Shown here in pieces: positions 19,190 to 28,124 of a stretch of DNA of 64,000 nucleotides; within the stretch, counting starts at the first letter, position 1, and each line of letters starts with the position of its first letter. The notes beneath the pieces were generated by a model that saw only the letters and a program-made list of their open reading frames with translations, was not told where the DNA came from and did no database searches. This DNA comes from CAWFPR01 sp963817635 (lineage in GTDB: Bacteria > Acidobacteriota > Vicinamibacteria > Vicinamibacterales > 2-12-FULL-66-21). The stretch covers positions 124,001 to 188,000 of the forward strand of contig CAWFPR010000032.1 in NCBI GenBank assembly GCA_963817635.1, read 5' to 3'. The position numbers were made by a program, and so were the translations under genes.

Positions 19190-20233
19190 TTACCGTTTCC
19201 CGATGATGATGTTGCCCGAGAAGGCGGTGATGGCGACGATCGCGCTGCCGTCGCCGTAGGTGCCGCGCAGCGAGCGTCGGCGGCCGCGGTCGGACGTGCG
19301 TTCGGCGCCCGCGAGCTGGAGCGGGAGATCCGATCGGACCGAGCCGCTGAAGGTCGAGGCTTCGACGTCGAATCCGGTACTGCCCGCCAGTGCGAGCCGG
19401 ATGTCTCCCGAGTGGGACTTCATCTCGTACCGCCCGTTTTTCGCGAAGCTGCCTCCGAACTCCACGTTGCCGCTGAACGAGTGCAGATCGGCGCGATCGC
19501 ACTCGACGTCCTGGACGACGATATCGCCGCTGACCGATCCGAGATCGATGCCGCGCACGCGCGTCTTGCGCAGGGTCACGGTCCCGCTGACGGAGCCCGC
19601 TTCGATCGTGCCGTCCGTGTTGCTGTCGCTGATGGTGATGTCGCCCGACACGGACTTGGCGCTCGCAATGCGATTCGCGCCGGCGATGGTGACGTTTCCG
19701 CTGACGGTCTCGAGCGACAGGTCGCCGGTGATGTCGGTCGCCTTCAGGTCTCCGGACAACGAGTGCGCCACGATGCGCGTGGTCGCCGGAGCCGTGACGG
19801 CGACATCGACCGACACGTTGATGTCGCGCCGGCCCTCCCGGCGGGTGTCGTCCCCTCGTGGATACTGCGTGCGGACCTCGATATGGCCGTTGCGCTCCGT
19901 GATCTCCACCTGCACGAACTCGAGCATCTGCCGTGCTTCGTCAGTGGACCGCGCGCGAGCACGCTTCACGATTTCGATCGTGGCGTCGTTGCCCCCGCCG
20001 CGCGTGATGGTGATGTCGCCGGCGATGTTCGATACCTGGATGTCGCCCTGGGCGCCGATCCTGAACGACTTCGTCTGGCGATCCGTCTGCTCCTCGCCGC
20101 CGCGCTGGTACCTCGCGACTGGCGCCATCACCGCGCGCGTCACGGCCCGGATGTGCTCGGCGGGCGACTGGGCGGCGGCCGGCGCCGCGGCGGCGGCGGC
20201 GAGCGCGATGACGGTCAACATGGCTCTTCGCAT
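19190..20233 (-). CDS. DUF4097-family beta-repeat protein, secreted
   Basis: A 347-residue protein with a signal peptide (MRRAMLTVIALAAAAAAPAAAQ). A long right-handed beta repeat follows in which short SGD/SGN-containing strands recur about every 20 residues (SVSGDITIS, SVSGTVTLR, SVSGDIVVQ, SFSGNVEFG), the hallmark of DUF4097 putative-adhesin proteins. It is probably periplasmic or surface-exposed. It follows the anti-sigma gene by 24 nt in the order sigma, anti-sigma, DUF4097, an arrangement often seen for this family, so it may be part of the signal input or an envelope-stress product. Biochemical role unknown. Confidence 0.88.
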   Translation of the reverse strand: MRRAMLTVIALAAAAAAPAAAQSPAEHIRAVTRAVMAPVARYQRGGEEQTDRQTKSFRIGAQGDIQVSNIAGDITITRGGGNDATIEIVKRARARSTDEARQMLEFVQVEITERNGHIEVRTQYPRGDDTRREGRRDINVSVDVAVTAPATTRIVAHSLSGDLKATDITGDLSLETVSGNVTIAGANRIASAKSVSGDITISDSNTDGTIEAGSVSGTVTLRKTRVRGIDLGSVSGDIVVQDVECDRADLHSFSGNVEFGGSFAKNGRYEMKSHSGDIRLALAGSTGFDVEASTFSGSVRSDLPLQLAGAERTSDRGRRRSLRGTYGDGSAIVAITAFSGNIIIGKR

Positions 20234-20257
20234 CGGTCTGTGCTCTCTATCCGGGCC

Positions 20258-21034
20258 CTACGACTTGTTGAGAATCTGCGCCGCCCCGGCCGAGTTCCCC
20301 TTGCGCATCTCGTTCATCAGGGCGATGGTGTCCTGCAGCAGCGCCACCTTGCGGCGAAGCGCGTCGAAGAGGCTGTCGCGCGCCGGCGCGCTCTGCGGCT
20401 CCGCCCGCAGTGCCGCGCGGCTCTCGGCGATCGCCTGATCGATCACCTGCAGGTTCTTCTGCAGCACCGCCGCGGTCTGCGCGTCCAGCGTGTCCGGGCT
20501 GCTCGCCGGCTGGTCCAGCCTCGCCGCCTCTTCGAGCTTCGCGATGGCGTTCTGATAGTGCTGCTCGGCGAGCCTGAACTCTTCCTCCACGCTTTCGACG
20601 GCAACCTCGCGCGCCGCGTTGCCCTGACCGCCGGCTGGTTGCGAGACTGCGAGCGGCGCCCCCAGGCGCGACGTGGTCGCCTCGCCGCGAAAACGCGGGA
20701 CCAGAACGAGCAGTGACGCGCCCACCGCCAGAATGAGCGCCGCGGCGAGCGCCAGCAGTGCCACGTGCCGGCGCGCCACGCCCGGCTCCGGTGCGGGCGG
20801 CGCACTGACGCGCCCTTCCTGGCGCAGCCGTCCCGCGATCTGGAACCACACGCCGTCGGGCGGCTCGAGCGGGTCCAGCGAGGCCGCGGTTTCGTGGATG
20901 ACGCGCAGATCCTCGGCGACCGTACGGCACTCGGGGCAGGTCTCGAGATGACGTTCGAGTTCCGCGCGGCGGATCGGTCCGATCGTGCCGTCGACGAGTT
21001 CCTGAATCGAGTCGCGATACTGCGAACAAGTCAT
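20258..21034 (-). CDS. anti-sigma factor with zinc-finger (zf-HC2) domain
   Basis: A 258-residue membrane protein. The N-terminal cytoplasmic ZAS domain has a Cys at position 3 and the motif HLETCPECR, giving the His-Cys-Cys zinc site. A single membrane span follows (about residues 90-113, VALLALAAALILAVGASLLV). The extracytoplasmic part has a helical segment with the regular pattern EEFRLAEQHYQNAIAKLEEAARL, likely coiled coil. It should sequester the sigma factor encoded just upstream, whose stop overlaps its start (ATGA). The start at 21034 is fixed by this overlap. Confidence 0.92.
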   Translation of the reverse strand: MTCSQYRDSIQELVDGTIGPIRRAELERHLETCPECRTVAEDLRVIHETAASLDPLEPPDGVWFQIAGRLRQEGRVSAPPAPEPGVARRHVALLALAAALILAVGASLLVLVPRFRGEATTSRLGAPLAVSQPAGGQGNAAREVAVESVEEEFRLAEQHYQNAIAKLEEAARLDQPASSPDTLDAQTAAVLQKNLQVIDQAIAESRAALRAEPQSAPARDSLFDALRRKVALLQDTIALMNEMRKGNSAGAAQILNKS

Positions 21035-21672
21035 GGTCTTACAGGTCGGGAGGCCGGGCGCTGGCTCCGGTCTCCTGATGCTCCGTTCAGCAACAGCCGC
21101 AGTCGCAGCCGTGCCTTGTGCACCTGCGATTTCGACGTGCCTTCCGCGATCCCGAGCGCCTCGGCGACCTCGCGGTGCTCGAGACCCTCCACATCGTGGA
21201 GCACGAAGGCCGCCCGGCATCCCTCGGGGAGCTGCGCGAGCGCCCGTTCCAGGTCCATCTTCGTCACCGTCTGTTCGGCGAGCCCCCGCGTCCCGGCGTG
21301 GTACCGCACCGGCTCGTCGTCGAACGAGTCGGTGACCTGGCTGGTGCGTGCGGCCCGGCTCCGCAGATAGTCGAGGCACTGGTTCGTGGCCAGGCGGTAG
21401 AGCCACGTCCCGAGCGCCGATTCTCCCCGGAAGCTGTCGAGTTTCCGGTGCGCCGCCAGGAAGATGTCCTGCAGGATGTCTTCCGCGTCGGATGCGTTGC
21501 CGAGCATCCGGCAGGCCACGCTGAACAGCTTTCCGGCATGCGCGCGATAAAGCTCCTCGAACGCCCCGAGGTCCCCCCGGCGACACCGCTCGACGAGCGC
21601 CATGTCCCCGGCGCGCCCGCCGGCGTCCGCTGGCGCCCCGGAGGGGTGCCCTGTCAGTTTAGACGTAGCCAT
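21031..21672 (-). CDS. ECF-type RNA polymerase sigma factor
   Basis: A 213-residue sigma-70 family factor with region 2 (FEELYRAHAGKLFSVACRML, NASDAEDILQDIFLAAHRKL, LGTWLYRLATNQCLDYLR) and region 4 (LPEGCRAAFVLHDVEGLEHREVAEAL, GTSKSQVHKARLRLR). A linker of about 40 residues joins them. It is co-transcribed with its anti-sigma factor. The start is placed at ATG 21672. No Shine-Dalgarno sequence is obvious, and a TTG 12 codons upstream is possible. A sigma-70-like promoter precedes it. Confidence 0.93.
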   Translation of the reverse strand: MATSKLTGHPSGAPADAGGRAGDMALVERCRRGDLGAFEELYRAHAGKLFSVACRMLGNASDAEDILQDIFLAAHRKLDSFRGESALGTWLYRLATNQCLDYLRSRAARTSQVTDSFDDEPVRYHAGTRGLAEQTVTKMDLERALAQLPEGCRAAFVLHDVEGLEHREVAEALGIAEGTSKSQVHKARLRLRLLLNGASGDRSQRPASRPVRP

Positions 21673-21709
21673 TCGGGTGTCACGTTGCCCTGTCCTGCAG
21701 GTTATCAAC

Positions 21710-21738
21710 AGGATAGTCCACCGTCCATAACGTGTGAA
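21710..21738 (-). promoter_or_regulatory. sigma-70-type promoter for the sigma/anti-sigma operon
   Basis: On the minus strand TTCACA (21733-21738, 5 of 6), a 17-bp spacer, then TATCCT (21710-21715, 4 of 6). Start of transcription is expected near 21703, about 30 nt before the proposed ATG. Confidence 0.5.
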
Positions 21739-21751
21739 ACGCTCCGACGGT

Positions 21752-22177
21752 TCAGCAGCGGCAGCGCTCGAGGAGGCAGTGAGCGGCAGGTATTCCGAAA
21801 AATAGCTGTTTCTCCGTTACGCCATGCCCCTGTGCCTGGACCTGCGGCTGCCGGCGACGGCCTTTGCGCGGCGCCTGCCATCGTTTCGCCGCGAAGTCCC
21901 GCACACGCATGCCGCTGACGAGCACGCCTTCGGCGCGCAGGAGGGCCCGCTTCAATTCGAGGTTGCCGCCGTAGCCGCCGAGCCGCCCGGCGGCGGCGAT
22001 GACGCGGTGGCACGGGACGCCGGCTGCCGAGCAATCCCGCATGATGTTGCCGACGGCCCGCCATGCGCGGGGCCGGCCCGCGGCGTCGGCCACGTCGCCA
22101 TAGGTGGAGACGCGACCGGGCGGGATGCGCCGCACCACCGACAGCACACGTACGCGGAACGTGGCGTCGGCAGCCAT
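21752..22177 (-). CDS. MGMT-family protein (alkyltransferase-like, single domain)
   Basis: A 141-residue protein made only of the DNA-binding/active-site domain of O6-alkylguanine-DNA alkyltransferases: IPPGRVSTYGDVADAAGRP (helix-turn-helix), RAVGNIMRDCSAAGVPCHRV with the PCHRV motif and acceptor Cys, then GRLGGYGGNLELKRALL. Alkyltransferase-like proteins that only bind lesions replace this Cys; here it is kept, so real methyl transfer is possible. The N-terminal domain of classical MGMT is missing. The C-terminus after about residue 115 is a basic, probably disordered tail. It starts 2 nt after the outer-membrane gene. Confidence 0.88.
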   Translation of the reverse strand: MAADATFRVRVLSVVRRIPPGRVSTYGDVADAAGRPRAWRAVGNIMRDCSAAGVPCHRVIAAAGRLGGYGGNLELKRALLRAEGVLVSGMRVRDFAAKRWQAPRKGRRRQPQVQAQGHGVTEKQLFFGIPAAHCLLERCRC

Positions 22178-22179
22178 GC

Positions 22180-22923
22180 TCAGAACCAGACGTGCAGTCC
22201 CGCGCCGACCTGGAAACCGCCCGTATCGACGCTCAGCGTTCGGCCGCTTCCGACATCGATGTCGACGCGCGCGCGGGTGAAGCGGACGAGGGCGCCGACC
22301 CCGCTGCGACGGGTCAGCATCCACTGCAGGTCGGCGCCGGCGTTGAAGCCGATGGCGGACCCCCTGGCCTGCGTCGTGACGGCGTGCGTATAGAAGGCCG
22401 TATCGTACGGGTAGGCCTCGGCGTAGTGCACCGCGGTGACGACGTCCTGCTGCAAGCGTGATCAGCGACGGACCGGCCGACGCGATTACGCGCAGCTTGC
22501 CGTGCGTCGGCACGAAATAGAGCAGCTGCGCGTGCGCGGCGGTTTCGGATCGCGCGATCGATTCCTCGCCGCTGATGGCCCGCGGCTGGTCGAAGATGAA
22601 CGGATGTGGAATGCTGGCGTCGATCGAGGCGGAGCCCGTGGCTGACACGTACGAAACGGCAACACCCACGCCGACCTGTTTCCACAGTCGAATGCCCGCG
22701 GCGCCTCCGGCGCCGATTCCGGCCTTCGACGGATAGTGCACGTCGGCGGTCGCCGCTTCCACGTTCGCGTCGAACGTGAAGTGGTCGGACAGGGCCGGCG
22801 CTGCCGGTTGCGCCACCGCGTCCGCGCTGACGAAGCCGTGCTTCCAGCGGGTGGCCTGCGCGGCGGCCGGACGGCCGCCGACACGAGGATCGACGCAGTG
22901 AACAGGGCGATCGGTATCTTCAT
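22180..22923 (-). CDS. outer-membrane beta-barrel-like protein (two frameshifts)
   Basis: Joined over three frames this gives a protein of about 245 residues. A signal peptide (MKIPIALFTASILVSAA) leads to DHFTFDANVEAATADVHYPSKAG, GIRLWKQVGVGVAVSYVSATG and a C-terminal strand pair ending GGFQVGAGLHVWF, with an aromatic terminal residue as in outer-membrane barrels. The frame breaks near 22865 (after the signal peptide) and near 22450 (after PSLITL). Reading across both restores a continuous strand pattern, so the shifts are probably sequencing errors, though decay is possible. The gene is followed 2 nt later by the MGMT-like gene. No specific family name can be given. Confidence 0.65.
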
Positions 22924-22936
22924 GATGCGCGGCGCC

Positions 22937-24553
22937 TCAATTGACACCGACCGCCGTCCACGCCTGCACGATCGCCCGTTCGGGAGCGCTTCCGGCGCCG
23001 TAGAGATCCTGCGCGGCCTGAATGGTCGCCTCCCGCGCCGTGGCGAAGCTCGCGTTGGACGGCATCAGCTGGGTGAAGGCGCGGTAGAAAATCTTCTCGA
23101 TCTGCTCGCGGTTCGTCCGGCCGACACCCTGCACCGCCAGTCCGGAGGTGCGATTGGTGCCTCCCTCGATCGGCCAAGTAGTACGCCTGGTTGGCGATGC
23201 CGGAGTTGGTGTGCACGCCGCCGTTGTCGAGCGGCCCGAGGTAGCGGTTCGAGTAGTGGTCGGGATCGCCGTAGGCCTGCGGGTTCTCCATCGAGCGAAA
23301 CCCGCCGGGCCTGACGACATCTTCGCCAATCAGGTAGTCGGCGCGCATCGAACCGTTACCGGCCGGCTGCCAGTAGAACTCGACCGCCGTGCCCATGATG
23401 TCCGAGAACGCCTCATTGAGCGCGCCTGACTCGTTCCGATAGATCAGGTTCGACGAGTAGTCAGTGACGCCGTGGGTCAGCTCGTGGGCCACCACGTCGA
23501 GCGCTCCGGACATGTAGTCCCAGACCTGCCCGCCCAGCGTGAAGCCGGCCGGGAGGCCCACGCCATAGACCATGATCCCGTCGCCGGCGTAGAAGGCGTT
23601 GGTGAAGTAGCTCGTCGAAGTTCGAGAAGAGCGCCTCGAAGTCCGTCCGCCGGACCGGGTGCACGAGGCTCCACATCGCGAGGTTGCGATCGTCGAGGCC
23701 GTTGCGTCCGAATCGCTTGTAGTAGAAATCGAACGTCCATCCGGCATAGACGTGCGCGTCGTCGACCGGGCCGTCGGTCCAGACGTTGTCGCTGTCGGAA
23801 GCCAGGTCGTTCTGGCCCGGGACCACGAGGCCGTTGAGGATGTCGTTGGTGCGCGTGAGGCTGCCCTGCATGTCGTACGTCCGGATGGCCGAGGGCCGCA
23901 GTTCGTCGCTTCGTGTAGTACCGGCCGGCTGACGCCTGCACGCTGATCTTCTTCGTGTCCCCCAGCACCCCCTGGGCCCGGCCGACCGCGCTTTGCGCCT
24001 GCCGATCGGAGTACTCGAACGCGATCGCTCCGGTGCGGGCGTCTACGAAGTACTGGCGGATATCGCCGTCCGACGCGGCGCGGATGCGCCACGCCAGGAC
24101 GTACGGCCCCGAGTCGAGCGGCAGCACGACGAGTTCGGGACGCCGACCTGCGCCGAGCGTTACACCGGCTCTGGCTTCGACCACCCCGGTGGCGGCGTCC
24201 GCGTCGATGACCGGCGACGGATCGAGGGCAATCCCGTCGTAGATCGTCCCGAACAACGAGATCGTCGCCCCCTGATCGAGCTGTCGCGCGATGTCGCCTC
24301 CGAAGACGCGCACACCCCTGTAGGTACTGGTCGGCCCGCACCTGCGTGCGGGTCGGCAGCACGGTGTCCTCCCGTGCGGGGCGCACGCGCAGTTCGCCAT
24401 CGCGAAGCATGGAATCGATGCGGCCGTCCCAGGTCCGGATGTCGTCGGACGAGCGGGCGCGTATCGGATGGGCGCCACGAAGGCTTGAGCGGAGGCGGGG
24501 CCTGGCGCGAGAACGGCCCACGCAAGCATGCACACGACGAGGCGAGTCGGCAC
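22937..24553 (-). CDS. thermolysin-like M4 metallopeptidase (several frameshifts)
   Basis: The pieces together give a secreted neutral protease of about 540 residues. It has a signal peptide (PTRLVVCMLAWAVLAPGPASA), an FTP-like propeptide (GVRVFGGDIARQLDQGATIS) and a PepSY-like part. The M4 catalytic domain has HELTHGVTDYSS, GALNEAFSDIMGTAVE (third zinc ligand) and GGVHTNSGIANQAYYL, followed by the typical alpha domain ending AIVQAWTAVGVN. The zinc site is intact. The frame changes near 24450, 24320, 23900, 23620 and 23175. The GTG at 24553 has AGGGAG upstream. Five shifts in a gene with unchanged motifs look like poor sequence quality, but a recent pseudogene cannot be excluded. Confidence 0.85.
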
Positions 24554-24594
24554 GGGAACTCCCTGGGAACCGGCGCTGGGGGGCGATGCCGATT

Positions 24595-26258
24595 CTATCG
24601 CGACACGGTCGCGGATGCCATCGCCTCGTGCAGCACGTGCCCGTCGCCCGACGCAATCGTCACGTGGGCCAGCGCGGCGAGCGTCGGGACGATATCGGCC
24701 GGGCGTCGCCGGGGTGGAGAGGTGCCCTCCCCTGACGCCCGTCCCGAAGAAGATCACCGGCACGCGCTGGTCGTACGGATAGAGCGTGCCGTGTGTCGTC
24801 GCGCTCGAGGAGAAGATCCACTTCTCCTTCGGCACGATGATCAGGTCTCCGCTTCGTCCCTCGTGGTAGCTGAGGGCCGCGGCACGTTTGACGGGATCGG
24901 GATCCGTGCGGACCGATGGCGGGCTGATTTCGTCGGCGCGGAACGCATACTGGATGCCCGGCAGCGCCCGAAGCGCATCGAGGACGGCCCGGCTGGCGGC
25001 GGGATTCTGCTCCAGCCGATCGAAGGACGCCGCGGGCGAGGTAGACGTCCGTGTAGGCGCTGAACGCCATGTATCGACCGGGACCGAAGATCGGCTGCAG
25101 CGCCGCGTCGATTGCGGCGCCCACCTCGCGGCTCGTTTCCCTGCCGGTGCCGGCCTGCTCGGGAATCTCCGCCACGCCGTGGTCGCCGGTCAGCGCCACG
25201 ACGTACCGGCCGCGTCCCACGGTGGCGTCGAGGTGGTCGAGCAGCTGTCCGATCGTCCGATCGAGGCGCACCAGCATGTCCTGGACTTCGTGGCTGTTCG
25301 GTCCAAAGCCATGCCCGACCAGGTCGAGCGACGAGAAGCTCACCCCGAGGTAGTCGGTGCGCCCGCCCTGGCCGAGGGCCTTGGCGTCGACCATGGCCGC
25401 GGCCATCCGGCCCAGGTACTCGTCGGCGAATGGCGAACGAGCCCAGAGGGAGAAGAACCGGTCATCCGGCGTCCCGGTGTCGCTCACCAGCGGATGGGGA
25501 AAGGTCCGGGTCCAGCCGGCCGGGGGCCGTTCGCCCAGGCCGTCGTCGGTATTCTTGTACGCGGAGGGTTCGAAGGTCCGCTCCCACGTCTTGCCGTAGT
25601 CGGCGGCGACCGGGTGGGCGTCGATGTAGCCGCGCAGCGCGGGATCGAACGCCGAGGCGAAGGCGGAGGAGGTGGCCCAGCTGCCGCGATCCTCGAACCA
25701 GACGGCGAGGTCCGCGCTGTGGCCGGCCAGGCCGATGGCGGCTCGCGCCTTGAGCGACATCGTGACCACGCGTCCCCCGGCGCGGCGCATCTGCTCGGCC
25801 AGTGACGGCACGAGCACGTGCCGCGCGGAGTCGCCCGGACCGGTCTTGCCGTCGTAACTGACCTGGGTCACGGTCGGGTCAGACGTGCAGGCGGTGGATG
25901 TCCCGGCCGCGCGGTCGTACCACTCGTTGAGGACCATCCCGTGCCGGTAGGGCAGCGTGCCGGTGCCGATCGTCGAGTGGCCAGCGCACGTGACCGTGTT
26001 CAGATACGGATAGGCGGCGCGATCGAAGGCGGCGCCCTCGGTCATCAATCGCCGCAGACCGCCGGTGAACCGGCCGGCATAGCGTTCCAGGTAGTCGGCG
26101 CGCATCTGGTCGACGACCAGCACGACCACCAGTGACGGGGCGGGCGCTGGCACGGCCTGCGCGGCCGCTGTCGGGCCCGGCGCCCGGTAGGACGGAACGC
26201 CGGGGGCGGACCACGAGACCAGCAGCGCGGCGATGGCGGCAACCAGGAAGTTCATCAT
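24595..26258 (-). CDS. alkaline phosphatase / nucleotide pyrophosphatase family protein (frameshifted)
   Basis: A secreted type I phosphodiesterase/alkaline phosphatase superfamily enzyme of about 550 residues, closest in pattern to PafA-like phosphatases. After a signal peptide come VVDQMRADYLERYAGRF (first metal Asp), NTVTCAGHSTIGTG with the nucleophile Thr, YLGVSFSSLDLVGHGFGP (Asp and His ligands) and VALTGDHGVAEIP (Asp-His). The continuation KEKWIFSSSATTHGTLYPYD and VPVIFFGTG reads in another frame after about 25040, with a further shift near 24700. The stop is taken at 24595-24597. It starts in a 4-nt overlap with the upstream membrane-protein gene. It hydrolyses phosphate mono- or diesters; substrate unknown. 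Confidence 0.85.
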
Positions 26259-26713
26259 GACCGTCTCAGGATCGGGAAGTAACAGAGTGCGCCGAAGTAC
26301 ACGTCGGACAGCGCGCCGCCGATGAAATACCAGCGGGGAGCCAGGCCGTCCGGCAGGAGCCAGCCCGGACGGTGCGCCACGTCGAGGCCCGCGTGGGCGG
26401 CAAACGCGATCGCGAGGATCGTGAGGGCCTGGCGCGGCTCACGCACGAGGGTGGCCGCCGCCGCCACGAAAAAGCCGACCGAAAGGGCCACGTCGAATCC
26501 CACGCCAGGCTGCGTCTCGTGTGCGACCCCCAGGCCGATATACGCGCCGGCTGTCAGCGCCAGCAGGAGCGCGGCCATCTGCGCGAGTCGCAGCTCCGAG
26601 ACCAGTCGATCGGGAGACGTAACGGGGATGGAGGCGGTGTGAAACGACAGCCACGTGAGGCCCGCTCCCAGCGCGGAAAACGCCACGACGACGGTGCGAA
26701 AGCCTTCGGTCAC
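26255..26713 (-). CDS. integral membrane protein of unknown function
   Basis: About 152 residues with four to five hydrophobic segments (VVVAFSALGAGLTWLSF, LAQMAALLLALTAGAYIGLG, VALSVGFFVAAAATL, LTILAIAFAAHAGLDV). Histidines occur in segment ends (HETQPG, HAGLDVAHRPGW). No family is recognised. The GTG at 26713 lies just 7 nt behind a TATACT box, which suggests a leaderless message. The frame stays open further upstream, but that part overlaps the HD-GYP gene end. It overlaps the phosphatase start by 4 nt, so the two are probably one operon. Confidence 0.65.
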   Translation of the reverse strand: MTEGFRTVVVAFSALGAGLTWLSFHTASIPVTSPDRLVSELRLAQMAALLLALTAGAYIGLGVAHETQPGVGFDVALSVGFFVAAAATLVREPRQALTILAIAFAAHAGLDVAHRPGWLLPDGLAPRWYFIGGALSDVYFGALCYFPILRRS

Positions 26714-26720
26714 CGACTGG

Positions 26721-26726
26721 AGTATA
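26721..26726 (-). promoter_or_regulatory. -10 box close to the start of the membrane-protein gene
   Basis: TATACT on the minus strand with only 7 nt to the GTG at 26713. Transcription starting at the usual distance would begin at or next to the start codon. Confidence 0.45.
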
Positions 26727-26735
26727 ACGCGCCGC

Positions 26736-28109
26736 TCACGGGCGCATGTGGTTGAGCGGATCGATGCCGTATTCGGACGGGTCAACCGGGCACGCAATCG
26801 CGTCGAGCGGGGCGCCCTCGTGCGGCGGTTCCCACAGGTTGCGATCGTAGGGCACCTCGAGCCGCTGGCCGTCGTTCCCGAACAGAATCCGCACCCTCGG
26901 CCGGTGCGGATCGGGCGCGTGGACGCTGATCACGACGGCCACTTCGCCCGACGAGAGCTTGACCATGTTGCCCGGCGGATACACGCCGAGCAGCTGGACG
27001 AACCGGCGTACGAGGTGCCGATCGAACTGCGTGCCGTCGTTGCGCTTCAGCACGGCGAGAATGCGATCGGTCGGAAACGCTTGCTGATAGGCCCGCTGCG
27101 ATCGCATGGCGTCGTAGACGTCCGAGATCCCGCACAGCATCGTCCCGAGATTGAGCGTCCCGCGCTTGGCATCGGCGGGATACCCGCTGCTGTCGATGCG
27201 CAGGTGGTGCTCGAAGGCGACCACCGGCGCCAGGATCGGCATCTCCGGCGTGCGGCGCAGGATTTCCGCGCCGTCCACGACATGCCGCTTCATGACCACG
27301 AACTCGGCGTCGGTCAGCTTGTCCGGCTTGTTGAGAATCTCCTTCGGTGTTCGCACCTTGCCGATGTCGTGCATCAGCGCCGACAGGCCGAACTCGCGCA
27401 GGAGCCGTCCTTCGATGCCGAGCCCGCGCGCCTGGCCCATCGTCAGGATCGACACGTTCACCATGTGGGTGAAGGTGTAGTTGTCGTAGTTGCGCATGGC
27501 GGTCAGGGCCACCAGCGCGGTGCGGTTCTGGGTCACCGCATCGGCCAGCCCTTCGACCGTCTGGAGCACGGACGGCAGATCCGGCTGGCCGTCGGCCGCG
27601 GCGCTCGACCAGGCCACCTCCGCGGCCGCGACCGCACTGGAGTAGAGCTGCCGGATCGTGTCCATGTCGCTCCCGATGCCGTCGGCGCTGCGCTCCTCGA
27701 CGGTGATGCGCCCCACCCGGATGTGTGGAGAGCTGAGCGCCGGGTCGTCCTCGGTCCGCGCGCCGAGGGCGCCGATGGCGTGAACGAATCCCGACATCTC
27801 GTCGCCGGTCACGCCGCGGTCGAAGACGATGCGCTCGATCTTGTGATCCTTCAGCCGTCGGATCAAATCGCCCATGCTACTGCTGGCCTTGGTCATCGGC
27901 GTGTCGGCCACCACGAACTGATCGCCGACGATGCCGATAGTGACCGAGGGCTGGTGCTGCGTGATGGCCTTGAGCGTGGCCAGCAGGCCTTCGACGTTCC
28001 GTCCGATGAGCGGGTGGTCCGCTGCGTAGAGCTGGGAGGTCCGCACACCCGACGCGAAGCGCCGCAGCAGGTCGTCGAAGTGCGTGAGCCGTTGAACAGT
28101 GTCGGACAT
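26736..28109 (-). CDS. HD-GYP domain protein, putative c-di-GMP phosphodiesterase
   Basis: A 457-residue cytosolic protein. An N-terminal domain of about 120 residues (SQLYAADHPLIGRNVEGLL, QFVVADTPM) is followed by an HD-GYP domain with LMHDIGKVRTP (H247, D248), H and HH ligands (RHVVDGAEIL, FEHHLRIDSSGYP) and the GYP triad at 309-311. The C-terminal part (GNMVKLSSGEVAVVI) is a small beta extension common in such proteins. All metal ligands seem present, so hydrolysis of c-di-GMP is likely. The gene follows the HEAT-repeat gene by 15 nt on the same strand. The two proteins share a similar N-terminal domain. Confidence 0.92.
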   Translation of the reverse strand: MSDTVQRLTHFDDLLRRFASGVRTSQLYAADHPLIGRNVEGLLATLKAITQHQPSVTIGIVGDQFVVADTPMTKASSSMGDLIRRLKDHKIERIVFDRGVTGDEMSGFVHAIGALGARTEDDPALSSPHIRVGRITVEERSADGIGSDMDTIRQLYSSAVAAAEVAWSSAAADGQPDLPSVLQTVEGLADAVTQNRTALVALTAMRNYDNYTFTHMVNVSILTMGQARGLGIEGRLLREFGLSALMHDIGKVRTPKEILNKPDKLTDAEFVVMKRHVVDGAEILRRTPEMPILAPVVAFEHHLRIDSSGYPADAKRGTLNLGTMLCGISDVYDAMRSQRAYQQAFPTDRILAVLKRNDGTQFDRHLVRRFVQLLGVYPPGNMVKLSSGEVAVVISVHAPDPHRPRVRILFGNDGQRLEVPYDRNLWEPPHEGAPLDAIACPVDPSEYGIDPLNHMRP

Positions 28110-28124
28110 GTGGGGCTCCGTTGG

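Noticed and set aside
21752..22177. Alkyltransferase-like (ATL) protein lacking the acceptor Cys
   Set aside because: The PCHRV motif keeps the Cys, so the MGMT label is retained.
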